NCBI GenBank assembly: GCA_037783545.1
Contig: JBBELK010001194.1
Span: 62,001-126,000 of the forward strand
Reading direction: 5' to 3'
Source: Henricia sp. BOLD:AAB3569
Lineage: Eukaryota; Echinodermata; Asteroidea; Spinulosida; Echinasteridae
Length of the DNA stretch: 64,000 bases
Both the position numbers and the translations under genes were made by a program. The notes under the pieces were generated by a model, which was given only the letters and a program-made list of their open reading frames with translations, was not told where the DNA came from and made no database searches. Shown piece by piece: positions 49,101 through 62,137 of this stretch (within the stretch, counting starts at the first letter, position 1; the number at the start of each line of letters is the position of its first letter).

Positions 49101-49279
49101 TCCAAATGCCGGCAAATTTGGAAATCAAGGAATTTTCCAACCAACTTTAAATTTTGCATGCTCCAAACTGTATATATTCCGCACTTGTCATGCAAAATTG
49201 ACAGATTTTCGCTGGGAAATGACGGAGAAATTTCAGAGTTTAGGGAAAACGGAGCTCGGCTGCGTGGTTATTCCCCTAA
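46164..49279 (+). repeat. 3,051-bp 11-mer HOR, copy 2 (maximal match)
   Basis: Second copy of 43113-46228. All eleven monomers are in the same order, and every private marker I compared is present. The next monomer (49219) is S with an ACC to ATC change at 61-63 and does not continue the unit. Confidence 0.92.
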
Positions 49280-50328
49280 TCGTGGCTGTTGGGACACCCT
49301 GCGCCGCGCTGGTGTACATTTGTACGGCCGTTGACTCACCCCAGATTGTGACGGGAATTAGGTCAAAGTGTGTCCCAAATGCCGGCAAATTTGGAAATCA
49401 AGGAATTTTCCAACCAACTTCAAATTTTGCATGCTCCAAACTGTATATATTCCGCACTTGTCATGCAAAATTGACAGATTTTCGCTGGGAAATGACGGAG
49501 AAATTTCAGAGTTTAGGGAAAACGGAGCTCGGCTGCGTGGTTATTCCCCTAACCGTGGCTGTTGGGACACCCTGCGCATGCGCCGCGCTGGTGTACATTT
49601 GTACGGCCGTTGACTCACCCCAGATTGTGACGGGAATTAGGTCAAAGTGTGTCCCAAATGCCGGCAAATTTGGAAATCAAGGAATTTTCCAACCAACTTT
49701 AAATTTTGCATGCTCCAAACTGTATATATTCCGCACTTGTCATGCAAAATTGACAGATTTTCGCTGGGAAATGACGGAGAAATTTCAGAGTTTAGGGAAA
49801 ACGGAGCTCGGCTGCGTGGTTATTCCCCTAACCGTGGCTGTTGGGACACCCTGCGCATGCGCCGCGCTGGTGTACATTTGTACGGCCGTTGACTCACCCC
49901 AGATTGTGACGGGAATTAGGTCAAAGTGTGTCCCAAATGCCGGCAAATTTGGAAATCAAGGAATTTTCCAACCAACCTCAAATTTTGCATGCTCCAAACT
50001 GTATATATTCCGCACTTGTCATGCAAAATTGACAGATTTTCGCTGGGAAATGACGGAGAAATTTCAGAGTTTAGGGAAAACGGAGATCGGCCTCGTGGTT
50101 ATTCTCCTAACCGTGGCTGTTGGGACACCCTGCGCATGCGCCGCGCTGGTGTACATTTGTACGGCCGTTGACTCACCCCAGATTGTGACGGGAATTAGGT
50201 CAAAGTGTGTTCCAAATGCCGGCAAATTTGGAAATCAAGGAATTTTCCAACCAACTTCAAATTTTGCATGCTCCAAACTGTATATATTCCGCACTTGTCA
50301 TGCAAAATTGACAGATTTTCGCTGGGAA

Positions 50329-50602
50329 ATGACGGATAAATTTCAGAGTTTAGGGAAAACGGAGCTCGGCTGCGTGGTTATTCCCCTAACCGTGGCTGTT
50401 GGGACACCCTGCGCATGCGCTGGTGTACATTTGTACGGCCGTTGACTCACCCCAGATTGTGACGGGAATTAGGTCAAAGTGTGTCCCAAATGCCGGCAAA
50501 TTTGGAAATCAAGGAATTTTCCAACCAACTTCAAATTTTGCATGCTCCAAACTGTATATATTCCGCACTTGTCATGCAAAATTGACAGATTTTCGCTGGG
50601 AA
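50329..50602 (+). repeat. 274-bp monomer: 5-bp deletion with 9T, ancestral form
   Basis: The block GCGCATGCGCCGCGCTGG is reduced to GCGCATGCGCTGG, losing five bases between two GCGC repeats. It shares 9T with the other three 274-bp deletion monomers, but keeps CCCTGCG and terminal TGG, so it is closest to the state before the later changes. Confidence 0.9.
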
Positions 50603-51700
50603 ATGACGGAGAAATTTCAGAGTTTAGGGAAAACGGAGCTCGGCTGCGTGGTTATTCCCATAACCGTGGCTGTTGGGACACCCTGCGCCGCGCTGGTGTA
50701 CATTTGTACGGCCGTTGACTCACCCCAGATTGTGACGGGAATTAGGTCAAAGTGTGTCCCAAATGCCGGCAAATTTGGAAATCAAGGAATTTTCCAACCA
50801 ACTTCAAATTTTGCATGCTCCAAACTGTATATATTCCGCACTTGTCATGCAAAATTGACAGATTTTCGCTGGGAAATGACGGAGAAATTTCAGAGTTTAG
50901 GGAAAACGGAGCTCGGCTGCGTGGTTATTCCCCTAACCGTGGCTGTTGGGACACCCTGCGCCGCGCTGGTGTACATTTGTACGGCCGTTGACTCACCCCA
51001 GATTGTGACGGGAATTAGGTCAAAGTGTGTCCCAAATGCCGGCAAATTTGGAAATCAAGGAATTTTCCAACCAACTTCAGATTTTGCATGCTCCAAACTG
51101 TATATATTCCGCACTTGTCATGCAAAATTGACAGATTTTCGCTGGGAAATGACGGAGAAATTTCAGAGTTTAGGGAAAACGGAGCTCGGCTGCGTGGTTA
51201 TTCCCCTAACCGTGGCTGTTGAGGCACCCTGCGCCGCGCTGGTGTACATTTGTACGGCCGTTGACTCATCCCAGATTGTGATGGGAATTAGGTCAAAGTG
51301 TGTCCCAAATGTCGGCAAATTTGGAAATCAAGGAATTTTCCAACCAACTTCAAATTTTGCATGCTCCAAACTGTATATATTCCGCACTTGTCATGCTAAA
51401 TTGACAGATTTTCGCTAGGAAATGACGGAGAAATTTCAGAGTTTAGGGAAAACGGAGCTCGGCTGCGTGGTTATTCCCCTAACCGTGGCTGTTGGGACAC
51501 CCTGCGCATGCGCCGCGCTGGTGTACATTTGTACGGCCGTTGACTCACCCCAGATTGTGACGGGAATTAGGTCAAAGTGTGTCCCAAATGCCGGCAAATT
51601 TGGAAATCAAGGAATTTTCCAACCAACTTTAAATTTTGCATGCTCCAAACTGTATATATTCCGCACTTGTCATGCAAAATTGACAGATTTTTGCTGGGAA

Positions 51701-51974
51701 ATAACGGAGAAATTTCAGAGTTTAGGGAAAACGGAGCTCGGCTGCGTGGTTATTCCCCTAAACCGTGGCTGTTGGGACACCCTGCGCCGCGCTGGTGTAC
51801 ATTTGTACGGCCGTTGACTCACCCCAGATTGTGACGGGAATTAGGTCAAAGTGTGTCCCAAATGCCGGCAAATTTGGAAATCAAGGAATTTTCCAACCAA
51901 CTTCAGATTTTGCATGCTCCAAACTGTATATATTCCGCACTTGTCATGCAAAATTGACAGATTTTCGCTGGGAA
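51701..51974 (+). repeat. S monomer with 1-bp insertion (274 bp)
   Basis: CCCCTAACC reads CCCCTAAACC near 51761, one extra A in the right arm region of the telomere-like inverted repeat. The counterpart monomer at 61592 lacks it, so it arose after the 9,890-bp-offset duplication, or was lost from the other copy. Confidence 0.9.
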
Positions 51975-53078
51975 ATGACGGAGAAATTTCAGAGTTTAGG
52001 GAAAACGGAGCTCGGCTGCGTGGTTATTCCCTTAACCGTGGCTGTTGGGGCACCCTGCGCCGCGCTGGTGTACATTTGTACGGCCGTTGACTCATCCCAG
52101 ATTGTGACGGGAATTAGGTCAAAGTGTGTCCCAAATGTCGGCAAATTTGGAAATCAAGGAATTTTCCAACCAACTTCAAATTTTGCATGCTCCAAACTGT
52201 ATATATTCCGCACTTGTCATGCAAAATTGACAGATTTTCGCTAGGAAATGACGGAGAAATTTCAGAGTTTAGGGAAAACGGAGCTCGGCTGCGTGGTTAT
52301 TCCCCTAACCGTGGCTGTTGGGACACCCTGTGCATGCGCCGCGCTGGTGTACATTTGTACGGCCGTTGACTCACCCCAGATTGTGACGGGAATTAGGTCA
52401 AAGTGTGTCCCAAATGCCGGCAAATTTGGAAATCAAGGAATTTTCCAACCAACTTCAAATTTTGCATGCTCCAAACTGTATATATTCCGCACTTGTCATG
52501 CAAAATTGACAGATTTTCGCTGGGAAATGACGGAGAAATTTCAGAGTTTAGGGAAAACGGAGCTCGGCTGCGTGGTTATTCCCCTAACCGTGGCTGTTGG
52601 GACACCCTGCGCCGCGCTAGTGTACATTTGTACGGCCGTTGACTCATCCCAGATTGTGACGGGAATTAGGTCAAAGTGTGTCCCAAATGCCGGCAAATTT
52701 GGAAATCAAGGAATTTTCCAACCAACTTCAAATTTTGCATGCTCCAAACTGTATATATTCCGCACTTGTCATGCAAAATTGACAGATTTTCGCTGGGAAA
52801 TGACGGAGAAATTTCAGAGTTTAGGGAAAACGGAGCTCGGCTGCGTGGTTATTCCCCTAACCGTGGCTGTTGGGACACCCTGCGCATGCGCCGCGCTGGT
52901 GTACATTTGTACGGCCGTTGACTCGCCCCATATTGTGACGGGAATTAGGTCAAAGTGTGTCCCAAATGCCGGCAAATTTGGAAATCAAGGAATTTTCCAA
53001 CCAACTTCAAATTTTGCATGCTCCAAACTGTATATATTCCGCACTTGTCATGCAAAATTGACAGATTTTCGCTGGGAA

Positions 53079-53356
53079 ATGACGGAGAAATTTCAGAGTT
53101 TAGGGAAAACGGAGCTCGGCTGCGTGGTTATTCCCCTAACCGTGGCTGTGGGACACCCTGCGCATGCGCCGCGCTGGTGTACATTTGTACGGCCGTTGAC
53201 TCACCCCAGATTGTGACGGGAATTAGGTCAAAGTGTGTCCCAAATGCCGGCAAATTTGGAAATCAAGGAATTTTCCAACCAACTTCAAATTTTGCATGCT
53301 CCAAACTGTATATATTCCGCACTTGTCATGCAAAATTGACAGATTTTCGCTGGGAA
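53079..53356 (+). repeat. L monomer with shared 1-bp deletion (278 bp; also 62969-63246)
   Basis: GCTGTTGGG reads GCTGTGGG near 53149, and the same deletion is seen near 63039 in the monomer at 62969. A shared single-base deletion in matching context is good evidence that the two blocks 9,890 bp apart are copies of one ancestor. Confidence 0.9.
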
Positions 53357-53902
53357 ATGACGGAGAAATTTCAGAGTTTAGGGAAAACGGAGCTCGGCTG
53401 CGTGGTTATTCCCTTAACCGTGGCTGTTGGGGCACCCTGCGCCGCGCTGGTGTACATTTGTACGGCCGTTGACTCATCCCAGATTGTGACGGGAATTAGG
53501 TCAAAGTGTGTCCCAAATGTCGGCAAATTTGGAAATCAAGGAATTTTCCAACCAAATTCAAATTTTGCATGCTCCAAACTGTATATATTCCGCACTTGTC
53601 ATGCAAAATTGACAGATTTTCGCTGGGAAATGACGGAGAAATTTCAGAGTTTAGGGAAAACGGAGCTCGGCTGCGTGGTTATTCCCCTAACCGTGGCTGT
53701 TGGGACACCCTGCGCCGCGCTGGTGTACATTTGTACGGCCGTTGACTCACCCCAGATTGTGACGGGAATTAGGTCAAAGTGTGTCCCAAATGCCGGCAAA
53801 TTTGGAAATCAAGGAATTTTCCAACCAACTTCAGATTTTGCATGCTCCAAACTGTATATATTCCGCACTTGTCATGCAAAATTGACAGATTTTCGCTGGG
53901 AA

Positions 53903-56900
53903 ATGACGGAGAAATTTCAGAGTTTAGGGAAAACGGAGCTCGGCTGCGTGGTTATTCCCCTAACCGTGGCTGTTGGGACACCCTGCGCATGCGCCGCGCT
54001 GGTGTACATTTGTACGGCCGTTGACTCGCCCCAGATTGTGACGGCAATTAGGTCAAAGTGTGTTCCAAATGCCGGCAAATTTGGAAATCAAGGAATTTTC
54101 CAACCAACTTCAAATTTTGCATGCTCCAAACTGTATATATTCCGCACTTGTCATGCAAAATTGACAGATTTTCGCTGGGAAATGACGGATAAATTTCAGA
54201 GTTTAGGGAAAACGGAGCTCGGCTGCGTGGTTATTCCCCTAACCGTGGCTGTTGGGACACCATGCGCATGCGCTGGTGTACATTTGTACGGCCGTTGACT
54301 CACCCCAGATTGTGACGGGAATTAGGTCAAAGTGTGTCCCAAATGCCGGCAAATTTGGAAATCAAGGAATTTTCCAACCAACTTCAAATTTTGCATGCTC
54401 CAAACTGTATATATTCCGCACTTGTCATGCAAAATTGACAGATTTTCGCTAGGAAATGACGGAGAAATTTCAGAGTTTAGGGAAAACGGAGCTCGGCTGC
54501 GTGGTTATTCCCCTAACCGTGGCTGTTGGGACACCCTGCGCCGCGCTGGTGTACATTTGTACGGCCGTTGACTCACCCCAGATTGTGACGGGAATTAGGT
54601 CAAAGTGTGTCCCAAATGCCGGCAAATTTGGAAATCAAGGAATTTTCCAACCAACTTCAAATTTTGCATGCTCCAAACTGTATATATTCCGCACTTGTCA
54701 TGCAAAATTGACAGATTTTCGCTGGGAAATGACGGAGAAATTTCAGAGTTTAGGGAAAACGGAGCTCGGCTGCGTGGTTATTCCCCTAACCGTGGCTGTT
54801 GGGACACCCTGCGCCGCGCTGGTGTACATTTGTACGGCCGTTGACTCACCCCAGATTGTGACGGGAATTAGGTCAAAGTGTGTCCCAAATGCCGGCAAAT
54901 TTGGAAATCAAGGAATTTTCCAACCAACTTCAGATTTTGCATGCTCCAAACTGTATATATTCCGCACTTGTCATGCAAAATTGACAGATTTTCGCTGGGA
55001 AATGACGGAGAATTTTCAGAGTTTAGGGAAAACGGAGCTCGGCTGCGTGGTTATTCCCCTAACCGTGGCTGTTGAGGCACCCTGCGCCGCGCTGGTGTAC
55101 ATTTGTACGGCCGTTGACTCATCCCAGATTGTGACGGGAATTAGGTCAAAGTGTGTCCCAAATGTCGGCAAATTTGGAAATCAAGGAATTTTCCAACCAA
55201 CTTCAAATTTTGCATGCTCCAAACTGTATATATTCCGCACTTGTCATGCTAAATTGACAGATTTTCGCTAGGAAATGACGGAGAAATTTCAGAGTTTAGG
55301 GAAAACGGAGCTCGGCTGCGTGGTTATTCCCCTAACCGTGGCTGTTGGGACACCCTGCGCATGCGCCGCGCTGGTGTACATTTGTACGGCCGTTGACTCA
55401 CCCCAGATTGTGACGGGAATTAGGTCAAAGTGTGTCCCAAATGCCGGCAAATTTGGAAATCAAGGAATTTTCCAACCAACTTCAAATTTTGCATGCTCCA
55501 AACTGTATATATTCCGCACTTGTCATGCAAAATTGACAGATTTTCGCTAGGAAATGACGGAGAAATTTCAGAGTTTAGGGAAAACGGAGCTCGGCTGCGT
55601 GGTTATTCCCCTAACCGTGGCTGTTGGGACACCCTGCGCCGCGCTGGTGTACATTTGTACGGCCGTTGACTCACCCCAGATTGTGACGGGAATTAGGTCA
55701 AAGTGTGTCCCAAATGCCGGCAAATTTGGAAATCAAGGAATTTTCCAACCAACTTCAAATTTTGCATGCTCCAAACTGTATATATTCCGCACTTGTCATG
55801 CAAAATTGACAGATTTTCGCTGGGAAATGACGGAGAAATTTCAGAGTTTAGGGAAAACGGAGCTCGGCTGCGTGGTTATTCCCCTAACCGTGGCTGTTGG
55901 GACACCCTGCGCCGCGCTGGTGTACATTTGTACGGCCGTTGACTCACCCCAGATTGTGACGGGAATTAGGTCAAAGTGTGTCCCAAATGCCGGCAAATTT
56001 GGAAATCAAGGAATTTTCCAACCAACTTCAGATTTTGCATGCTCCAAACTGTATATATTCCGCACTTGTCATGCAAAATTGACAGATTTTCGCTGGGAAA
56101 TGACGGAGAAATTTCAGAGTTTAGGGAAAACGGAGCTCGGCTGCATGGTTATTCCCCTAACCGTGGCTGTTGAGGCACCCTGCGCCGCGCTGGTGTACAT
56201 TTGTACGGCCGTTGACTCATCCCAGATTGTGACGGGAATTAGGTCAAAGTGTGTCCCAAATGTCGGCAAATTTGGAAATCAAGGAATTTTCCAACCAACT
56301 TCAAATTTTGCATGCTCCAAACTGTATATATTCCGCACTTGTCATGCAAAATTGACAGATTTTCGCTGGGAAATGACGGAGAAATTTCAGAGTTTAGGGA
56401 AAACGGAGCTCGGCTGCGTGGTTATTCCCCTAACCGTGGCTGTTGGGACACCCTGCGCATGCGCCGCGCTGGTGTACATTTGTACGGCCGTTGACTCGCC
56501 CCAGATTGTGACGGCAATTAGGTCAAAGTGTGTTCCAAATGCCGGCAAATTTGGAAATCAAGGAATTTTCCAACCAACTTCAAATTTTGCATGCTCCAAA
56601 CTGTATATATTCCGCACTTGTCATGCAAAATTGACAGATTTTCGCTGGGAAATGACGGATAAATTTCAGAGTTTAGGGAAAACGGAGCTCGGCTGCGTGG
56701 TTATTCCCCTAACCGTGGCTGTTGGGACACCATGCGCATGCGCTGGTGTACATTTGTACGGCCGTTGACTCACCCCAGATTGTGACGGGAATTAGGTCAA
56801 AGTGTGTCCCAAATGCCGGCAAATTTGGAAATCAAGAAATTTTCCAACCAACTTCAAATTTTGCATGCTCCAAACTGTATATATTCCGCACTTGTCATGC

Positions 56901-57744
56901 AAAATTGACAGATTTTCGCTAGGAAATGACGGAGAAATTTCAGAGTTTAGGGAAAACGGAGCTCGGCTGCGTGGTTATTCCCCTAACCGTGGCTGTTGGG
57001 ACACCCTGCGCCGCGCTGGTGTACATTTGTACGGCCGTTGACTCACCCCAGATTGTGACGGGAATTAGGTCAAAGTGTGTCCCAAATGCCGGCAAATTTG
57101 GAAATCAAGGAATTTTCCAACCAACTTCAAATTTTGCATGCTCCAAACTGTATATATTCCGCACTTGTCATGCAAAATTGACAGATTTTCGCTGGGAAAT
57201 GACGGAGAAATTTCAGAGTTTAGGGAAAACGGAGCTCGGCTGCGTGGTTATTCCCCTAACCGTGGCTGTTGGGACACCCTGCGCCGCGCTGGTGTACATT
57301 TGTACGGCCGTTGACTCACCCCAGATTGTGACGGGAATTAGGTCAAAGTGTGTCCCAAATGCCGGCAAATTTGGAAATCAAGGAATTTTCCAACCAACTT
57401 CAGATTTTGCATGCTCCAAACTGTATATATTCCGCACTTGTCATGCAAAATTGACAGATTTTCGCTGGGAAATGACGGAGAAATTTCAGAGTTTAGGGAA
57501 AACGGAGCTCGGCTGCGTGGTTATTCCCCTAACCGTGGCTGTTGAGGCACCCTGCGCCGCGCTGGTGTACATTTGTACGGCCGTTGACTCATCCCAGATT
57601 GTGACGGGAATTAGGTCAAAGTGTGTCCCAAATGTCGGCAAATTTGGAAATCAAGGAATTTTCCAACCAACTTCAAATTTTGCATGCTCCAAACTGTATA
57701 TATTCCGCACTTGTCATGCAAAATTGACAGATTTTCGCTAGGAA
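53903..57744 (+). repeat. Pentamer L143C / 274-bp / S / S211G / S74A, offset 2,470
   Basis: Monomers 53903, 54182, 54456, 54729 and 55002 recur as 56373, 56652, 56926, 57199 and 57472. Between them is a four-monomer block (55275-56372). Differences include A/T in the codon at 10-12 of the monomer at 55002, 255T in the same monomer, and a GGA to GAA change near 190-192 in the one at 56652. The first four monomers occur a third time at 59116-60214 (offset 2,743). Confidence 0.87.
54182..54455 (+). repeat. 274-bp monomer: derived form (also 56652 and 59395)
   Basis: Same 5-bp deletion and 9T as the copy at 50329, with two further changes: CCATGCG in place of CCCTGCG at 79-85, and TAG at 274-276. 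The copies at 56652-56925 and 59395-59668 share all four changes, so this lineage spread by copying of larger units rather than by repeated deletion. Confidence 0.9.
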
Positions 57745-58563
57745 ATGACGGAGAAATTTCAGAGTTTAGGGAAAACGGAGCTCGGCTGCGTGGTTATTCC
57801 CCTAACCGTGGCTGTTGGGACACCCTGCGCCGCGCTGGTGTACATTTGTACGGCCGTTGACTCACCCCAGATTGTGACGGGAATTAGGTCAAAGTGTGTC
57901 CCAAATGCCGGCAAATTTGGAAATCAAGGAATTTTCCAACCAACTTCAAATTTTGCATGCTCCAAACTGTATATATTCCGCACTTGTCATGCAAAATTGA
58001 CAGATTTTCGCTGGGAAATGACGGAGAAATTTCAGAGTTTAGGGAAAACGGAGCTCGGCTGCGTGGTTATTCCCCTAACCGTGGCTGTTGGGACACCCTG
58101 CGCCGCGCTGGTGTACATTTGTACGGCCGTTGACTCACCCCAGATTGTGACGGGAATTAGGTCAAAGTGTGTCCCAAATGCCGGCAAATTTGGAAATCAA
58201 GGAATTTTCCAACCAACTTCAGATTTTGCATGCTCCAAACTGTATATATTCCGCACTTGTCATGCAAAATTGACAGATTTTCGCTGGGAAATGACGGAGA
58301 AATTTCAGAGTTTAGGGAAAACGGAGCTCGGCTGCGTGGTTATTCCCCTAACCGTGGCTGTTGAGGCACCCTGCGCCGCGCTGGTGTACATTTGTACGGC
58401 CGTTGACTCATCCCAGATTGTGACGGGAATTAGGTCAAAGTGTGTCCCAAATGTCGGCAAATTTGGAAATCAAGGAATTTTCCAACCAACTTCAAATTTT
58501 GCATGCTCCAAACTGTATATATTCCGCACTTGTCATGCTAAATTGACAGATTTTCGCTAGGAA
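56926..58563 (+). repeat. 819-bp S-S-S trimer, tandemly duplicated
   Basis: Plain S, 211G S and 74A-76G S occur at 56926-57744 and again at 57745-58563. The only marker difference is 255T in the last monomer of the second copy. The same trimer appears at 55554-56372 and 59669-60487, both of which share 46A in the third monomer. Confidence 0.88.
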
Positions 58564-59668
58564 ATGACGGAGAAATTTCAGAGTTTAGGGAAAACGGAGC
58601 TCGGCTGCGTGGTTATTCCCCTAACCGTGGCTGTTGGGACACCCTGCGCATGCGCCGCGCTGGTGTACATTTGTACGGCCGTTGACTCACCCCAGATTGT
58701 GACGGGAATTAGGTCAAAGTGTGTCCCAAATGCCGGCAAATTTGGAAATCAAGGAATTTTCCAACCAACTTCAAATTTTGCATGCTCCAAACTGTATATA
58801 TTCCGCACTTGTCATGCAAAATTGACAGATTTTCGCTGGGAAATGACGGAGAAATTTCAGAGTTTAGGGAAAACGGAGCTCGGCTGCGTGGTTATTCCCC
58901 TAACCGTGGCTGTTGGGACACCCTGCGCCGCGCTGGTGTACATTTGTACGGCCGTTGACTCACCCCAGATTGTGACGGGAATTAGGTCAAAGTGTGTCCC
59001 AAATGCCGGCAAATTTGGAAATCAAGGAATTTTCCAACCAACTTCAGATTTTGCATGCTCCAAACTGTATATATTCCGCACTTGTCATGCAAAATTGACA
59101 GATTTTCGCTGGGAAATGACGGAGAAATTTCAGAGTTTAGGGAAAACGGAGCTCGGCTGCGTGGTTATTCCCCTAACCGTGGCTGTTGGGACACCCTGCG
59201 CATGCGCCGCGCTGGTGTACATTTGTACGGCCGTTGACTCGCCCCAGATTGTGACGGCAATTAGGTCAAAGTGTGTTCCAAATGCCGGCAAATTTGGAAA
59301 TCAAGGAATTTTCCAACCAACTTCAAATTTTGCATGCTCCAAACTGTATATATTCCGCACTTGTCATGCAAAATTGACAGATTTTCGCTGGGAAATGACG
59401 GATAAATTTCAGAGTTTAGGGAAAACGGAGCTCGGCTGCGTGGTTATTCCCCTAACCGTGGCTGTTGGGACACCATGCGCATGCGCTGGTGTACATTTGT
59501 ACGGCCGTTGACTCACCCCAGATTGTGACGGGAATTAGGTCAAAGTGTGTCCCAAATGCCGGCAAATTTGGAAATCAAGGAATTTTCCAACCAACTTCAA
59601 ATTTTGCATGCTCCAAACTGTATATATTCCGCACTTGTCATGCAAAATTGACAGATTTTCGCTAGGAA

Positions 59669-59941
59669 ATGACGGAGAAATTTCAGAGTTTAGGGAAAAC
59701 GGAGCTCGGCTGCGTGGTTATTCCCCTAACCGTGGCTGTTGGGACACCCTGCGCCGCGCTGGTGTACATTTGTACGGCCGTTGACTCACCCCAGATTGTG
59801 ACGGGAATTAGGTCAAAGTGTGTCCCAAATGCCGGCAAATTTGGAAATCAAGGAATTTTCCAACCAACTTCAAATTTTGCATGCTCCAAACTGTATATAT
59901 TCCGCACTTGTCATGCAAAATTGACAGATTTTCGCTGGGAA
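59669..59941 (+). repeat. Reference short (S) monomer, 273 bp
   Basis: Identical in plan to the L monomer but missing six bases around positions 86-92. The L form reads TGCGC-A-TGCGC there and the S form has a single TGCGC, so the two forms differ by one unit of a 5-bp direct repeat plus the intervening A. About 124 of the 231 complete monomers are S or S-derived. L and S copies are interspersed in fixed local patterns rather than grouped. Confidence 0.96.
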
Positions 59942-60487
59942 ATGACGGAGAAATTTCAGAGTTTAGGGAAAACGGAGCTCGGCTGCGTGGTTATTCCCCT
60001 AACCGTGGCTGTTGGGACACCCTGCGCCGCGCTGGTGTACATTTGTACGGCCGTTGACTCACCCCAGATTGTGACGGGAATTAGGTCAAAGTGTGTCCCA
60101 AATGCCGGCAAATTTGGAAATCAAGGAATTTTCCAACCAACTTCAGATTTTGCATGCTCCAAACTGTATATATTCCGCACTTGTCATGCAAAATTGACAG
60201 ATTTTCGCTGGGAAATGACGGAGAAATTTCAGAGTTTAGGGAAAACGGAGCTCGGCTGCATGGTTATTCCCCTAACCGTGGCTGTTGAGGCACCCTGCGC
60301 CGCGCTGGTGTACATTTGTACGGCCGTTGACTCATCCCAGATTGTGACGGGAATTAGGTCAAAGTGTGTCCCAAATGTCGGCAAATTTGGAAATCAAGGA
60401 ATTTTCCAACCAACTTCAAATTTTGCATGCTCCAAACTGTATATATTCCGCACTTGTCATGCTAAATTGACAGATTTTCGCTAGGAA

Positions 60488-62137
60488 ATGACGGAGAAAT
60501 TTCAGAGTTTAGGGAAAACGGAGCTCGGCTGCGTGGTTATTCCCCTAACCGTGGCTGTTGGGACACCCTGCGCATGCGCCGCGCTGGTGTACATTTGTAC
60601 GGCCGTTGACTCACCCCAGATTGTGACGGGAATTAGGTCAAAGTGTGTCCCAAATGCCGGCAAATTTGGAAATCAAGGAATTTTCCAACCAACTTCAAAT
60701 TTTGCATGCTCCAAACTGTATATATTCCGCACTTGTCATGCAAAATTGACAGATTTTCGCTGGGAAATAACGGAGAAATTTCAGAGTTTAGGGAAAACGG
60801 AGCTCGGCTGCGTGGTTATTCCCCTAACCGTGGCTGTTGGGACACCCTGCGCCGCGCTGGTGTACATTTGTACGGCCGTTGACTCACCCCAGATTGTGAC
60901 GGGAATTAGGTCAAAGTGTGTCCCAAATGCCGGCAAATTTGGAAATCAAGGAATTTTCCAACCAACTTCAGATTTTGCATGCTCCAAACTGTATATATTC
61001 CGCACTTGTCATGCAAAATTGACAGATTTTCGCTGGGAAATGACGGAGAAATTTCAGAGTTTAGGGAAAACGGAGCTCGGCTGCGTGGTTATTCCCTTAA
61101 CCGTGGCTGTTGGGGCACCCTGCGCCGCGCTGGTGTACATTTGTACGGCCGTTGACTCATCCCAGATTGTGACGGGAATTAGGTCAAAGTGTGTCCCAAA
61201 TGTCGGCAAATTTGGAAATCAAGGAATTTTCCAACCAACTTCAAATTTTGCATGCTCCAAACTGTATATATTCCGCACTTGTCATGCAAAATTGACAGAT
61301 TTTCGCTAGGAAATGACGGAGAAATTTCAGAGTTTAGGGAAAACGGAGCTCGGCTGCTTGGTTATTCCCCTAACCGTGGCTGTTGGGACACCCTGCGCAT
61401 GCGCCGCGCTGGTGTACATTTGTACGGCCGTTGACTCACCCCAGATTGTGACGGGAATTAGGTCAAAGTGTGTCCCAAATGCCGGCAAATTTGGAAATCA
61501 AGGAATTTTCCAACCAACTTCAAATTTTGCATGCTCCAAACTGTATATATTCCGCACTTGTCATGCAAAATTGACAGATTTTCGCTGGGAAATAACGGAG
61601 AAATTTCAGAGTTTAGGGAAAACGGAGCTCGGCTGCGTGGTTATTCCCCTAACCGTGGCTGTTGGGACACCCTGCGCCGCGCTGGTGTACATTTGTACGG
61701 CCGTTGACTCACCCCAGATTGTGACGGGAATTAGGTCAAAGTGTGTCCCAAATGCCGGCAAATTTGGAAATCAAGGAATTTTCCAACCAACTTCAGATTT
61801 TGCATGCTCCAAACTGTATATATTCCGCACTTGTCATGCAAAATTGACAGATTTTCGCTGGGAAATGACGGAGAAATTTCAGAGTTTAGGGAAAACGGAG
61901 CTCGGCTGCGTGGTTATTCCCTTAACCGTGGCTGTTGGGGCACCCTGCGCCGCGCTGGTGTACATTTGTACGGCCGTTGACTCATCCCAGATTGTGACGG
62001 GAATTAGGTCAAAGTGTGTCCCAAATGTCGGCAAATTTGGAAATCAAGGAATTTTCCAACCAACTTCAAATTTTGCATGCTCCAAACTGTATATATTCCG
62101 CACTTGTCATGCAAAATTGACAGATTTTCGCTAGGAA
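60488..62137 (+). repeat. 825-bp L-S-S trimer, tandemly duplicated
   Basis: L plain, S with 3A and 211G, and S 58T-76G-127T-170T-275A occur at 60488-61312 and 61313-62137. A private GTG to TTG change at 46-48 marks the second L copy. The 3A change removes the ATG at monomer position 1 in the middle members. Confidence 0.88.

Larger units (their letters stand above)
43117..49218 (+). repeat. Array domain 7: 3,051-bp 11-mer HOR, two tandem copies
   Basis: Copy 1 monomers start at 43117, 43396, 43669, 43948, 44227, 44500, 44773, 45052, 45331, 45610 and 45889 (eight L, three S). Copy 2 repeats the order from 46168 to 49218. All private markers I checked recur: 105A (TAA in the open frame), 128T-137A, 37A-56T-64A, 159A (TGA), 38C, 209T-265T, TTTCAAAT near 160-168, and CATGTGCC near 87-93. 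I found no difference between the copies at these sites. This is the cleanest tandem HOR in the window and the most recent large event by that measure. Confidence 0.94.
51701..54110 (+). repeat. About 2.4-kb duplicate, copy 1 (offset 9,890)
   Basis: Matches 61591-64000. The strongest shared marker is a 1-bp deletion at position 71-72, giving GCTGTGGG, in the monomers at 53079 and 62969. Also shared are 3A with 211G, 58T-76G-127T-170T, S 127T, L 126G, and the 143C-162T copy. This copy has private changes: an extra A near 51761, a change at 52619 and 132T near 52931. Confidence 0.88.
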
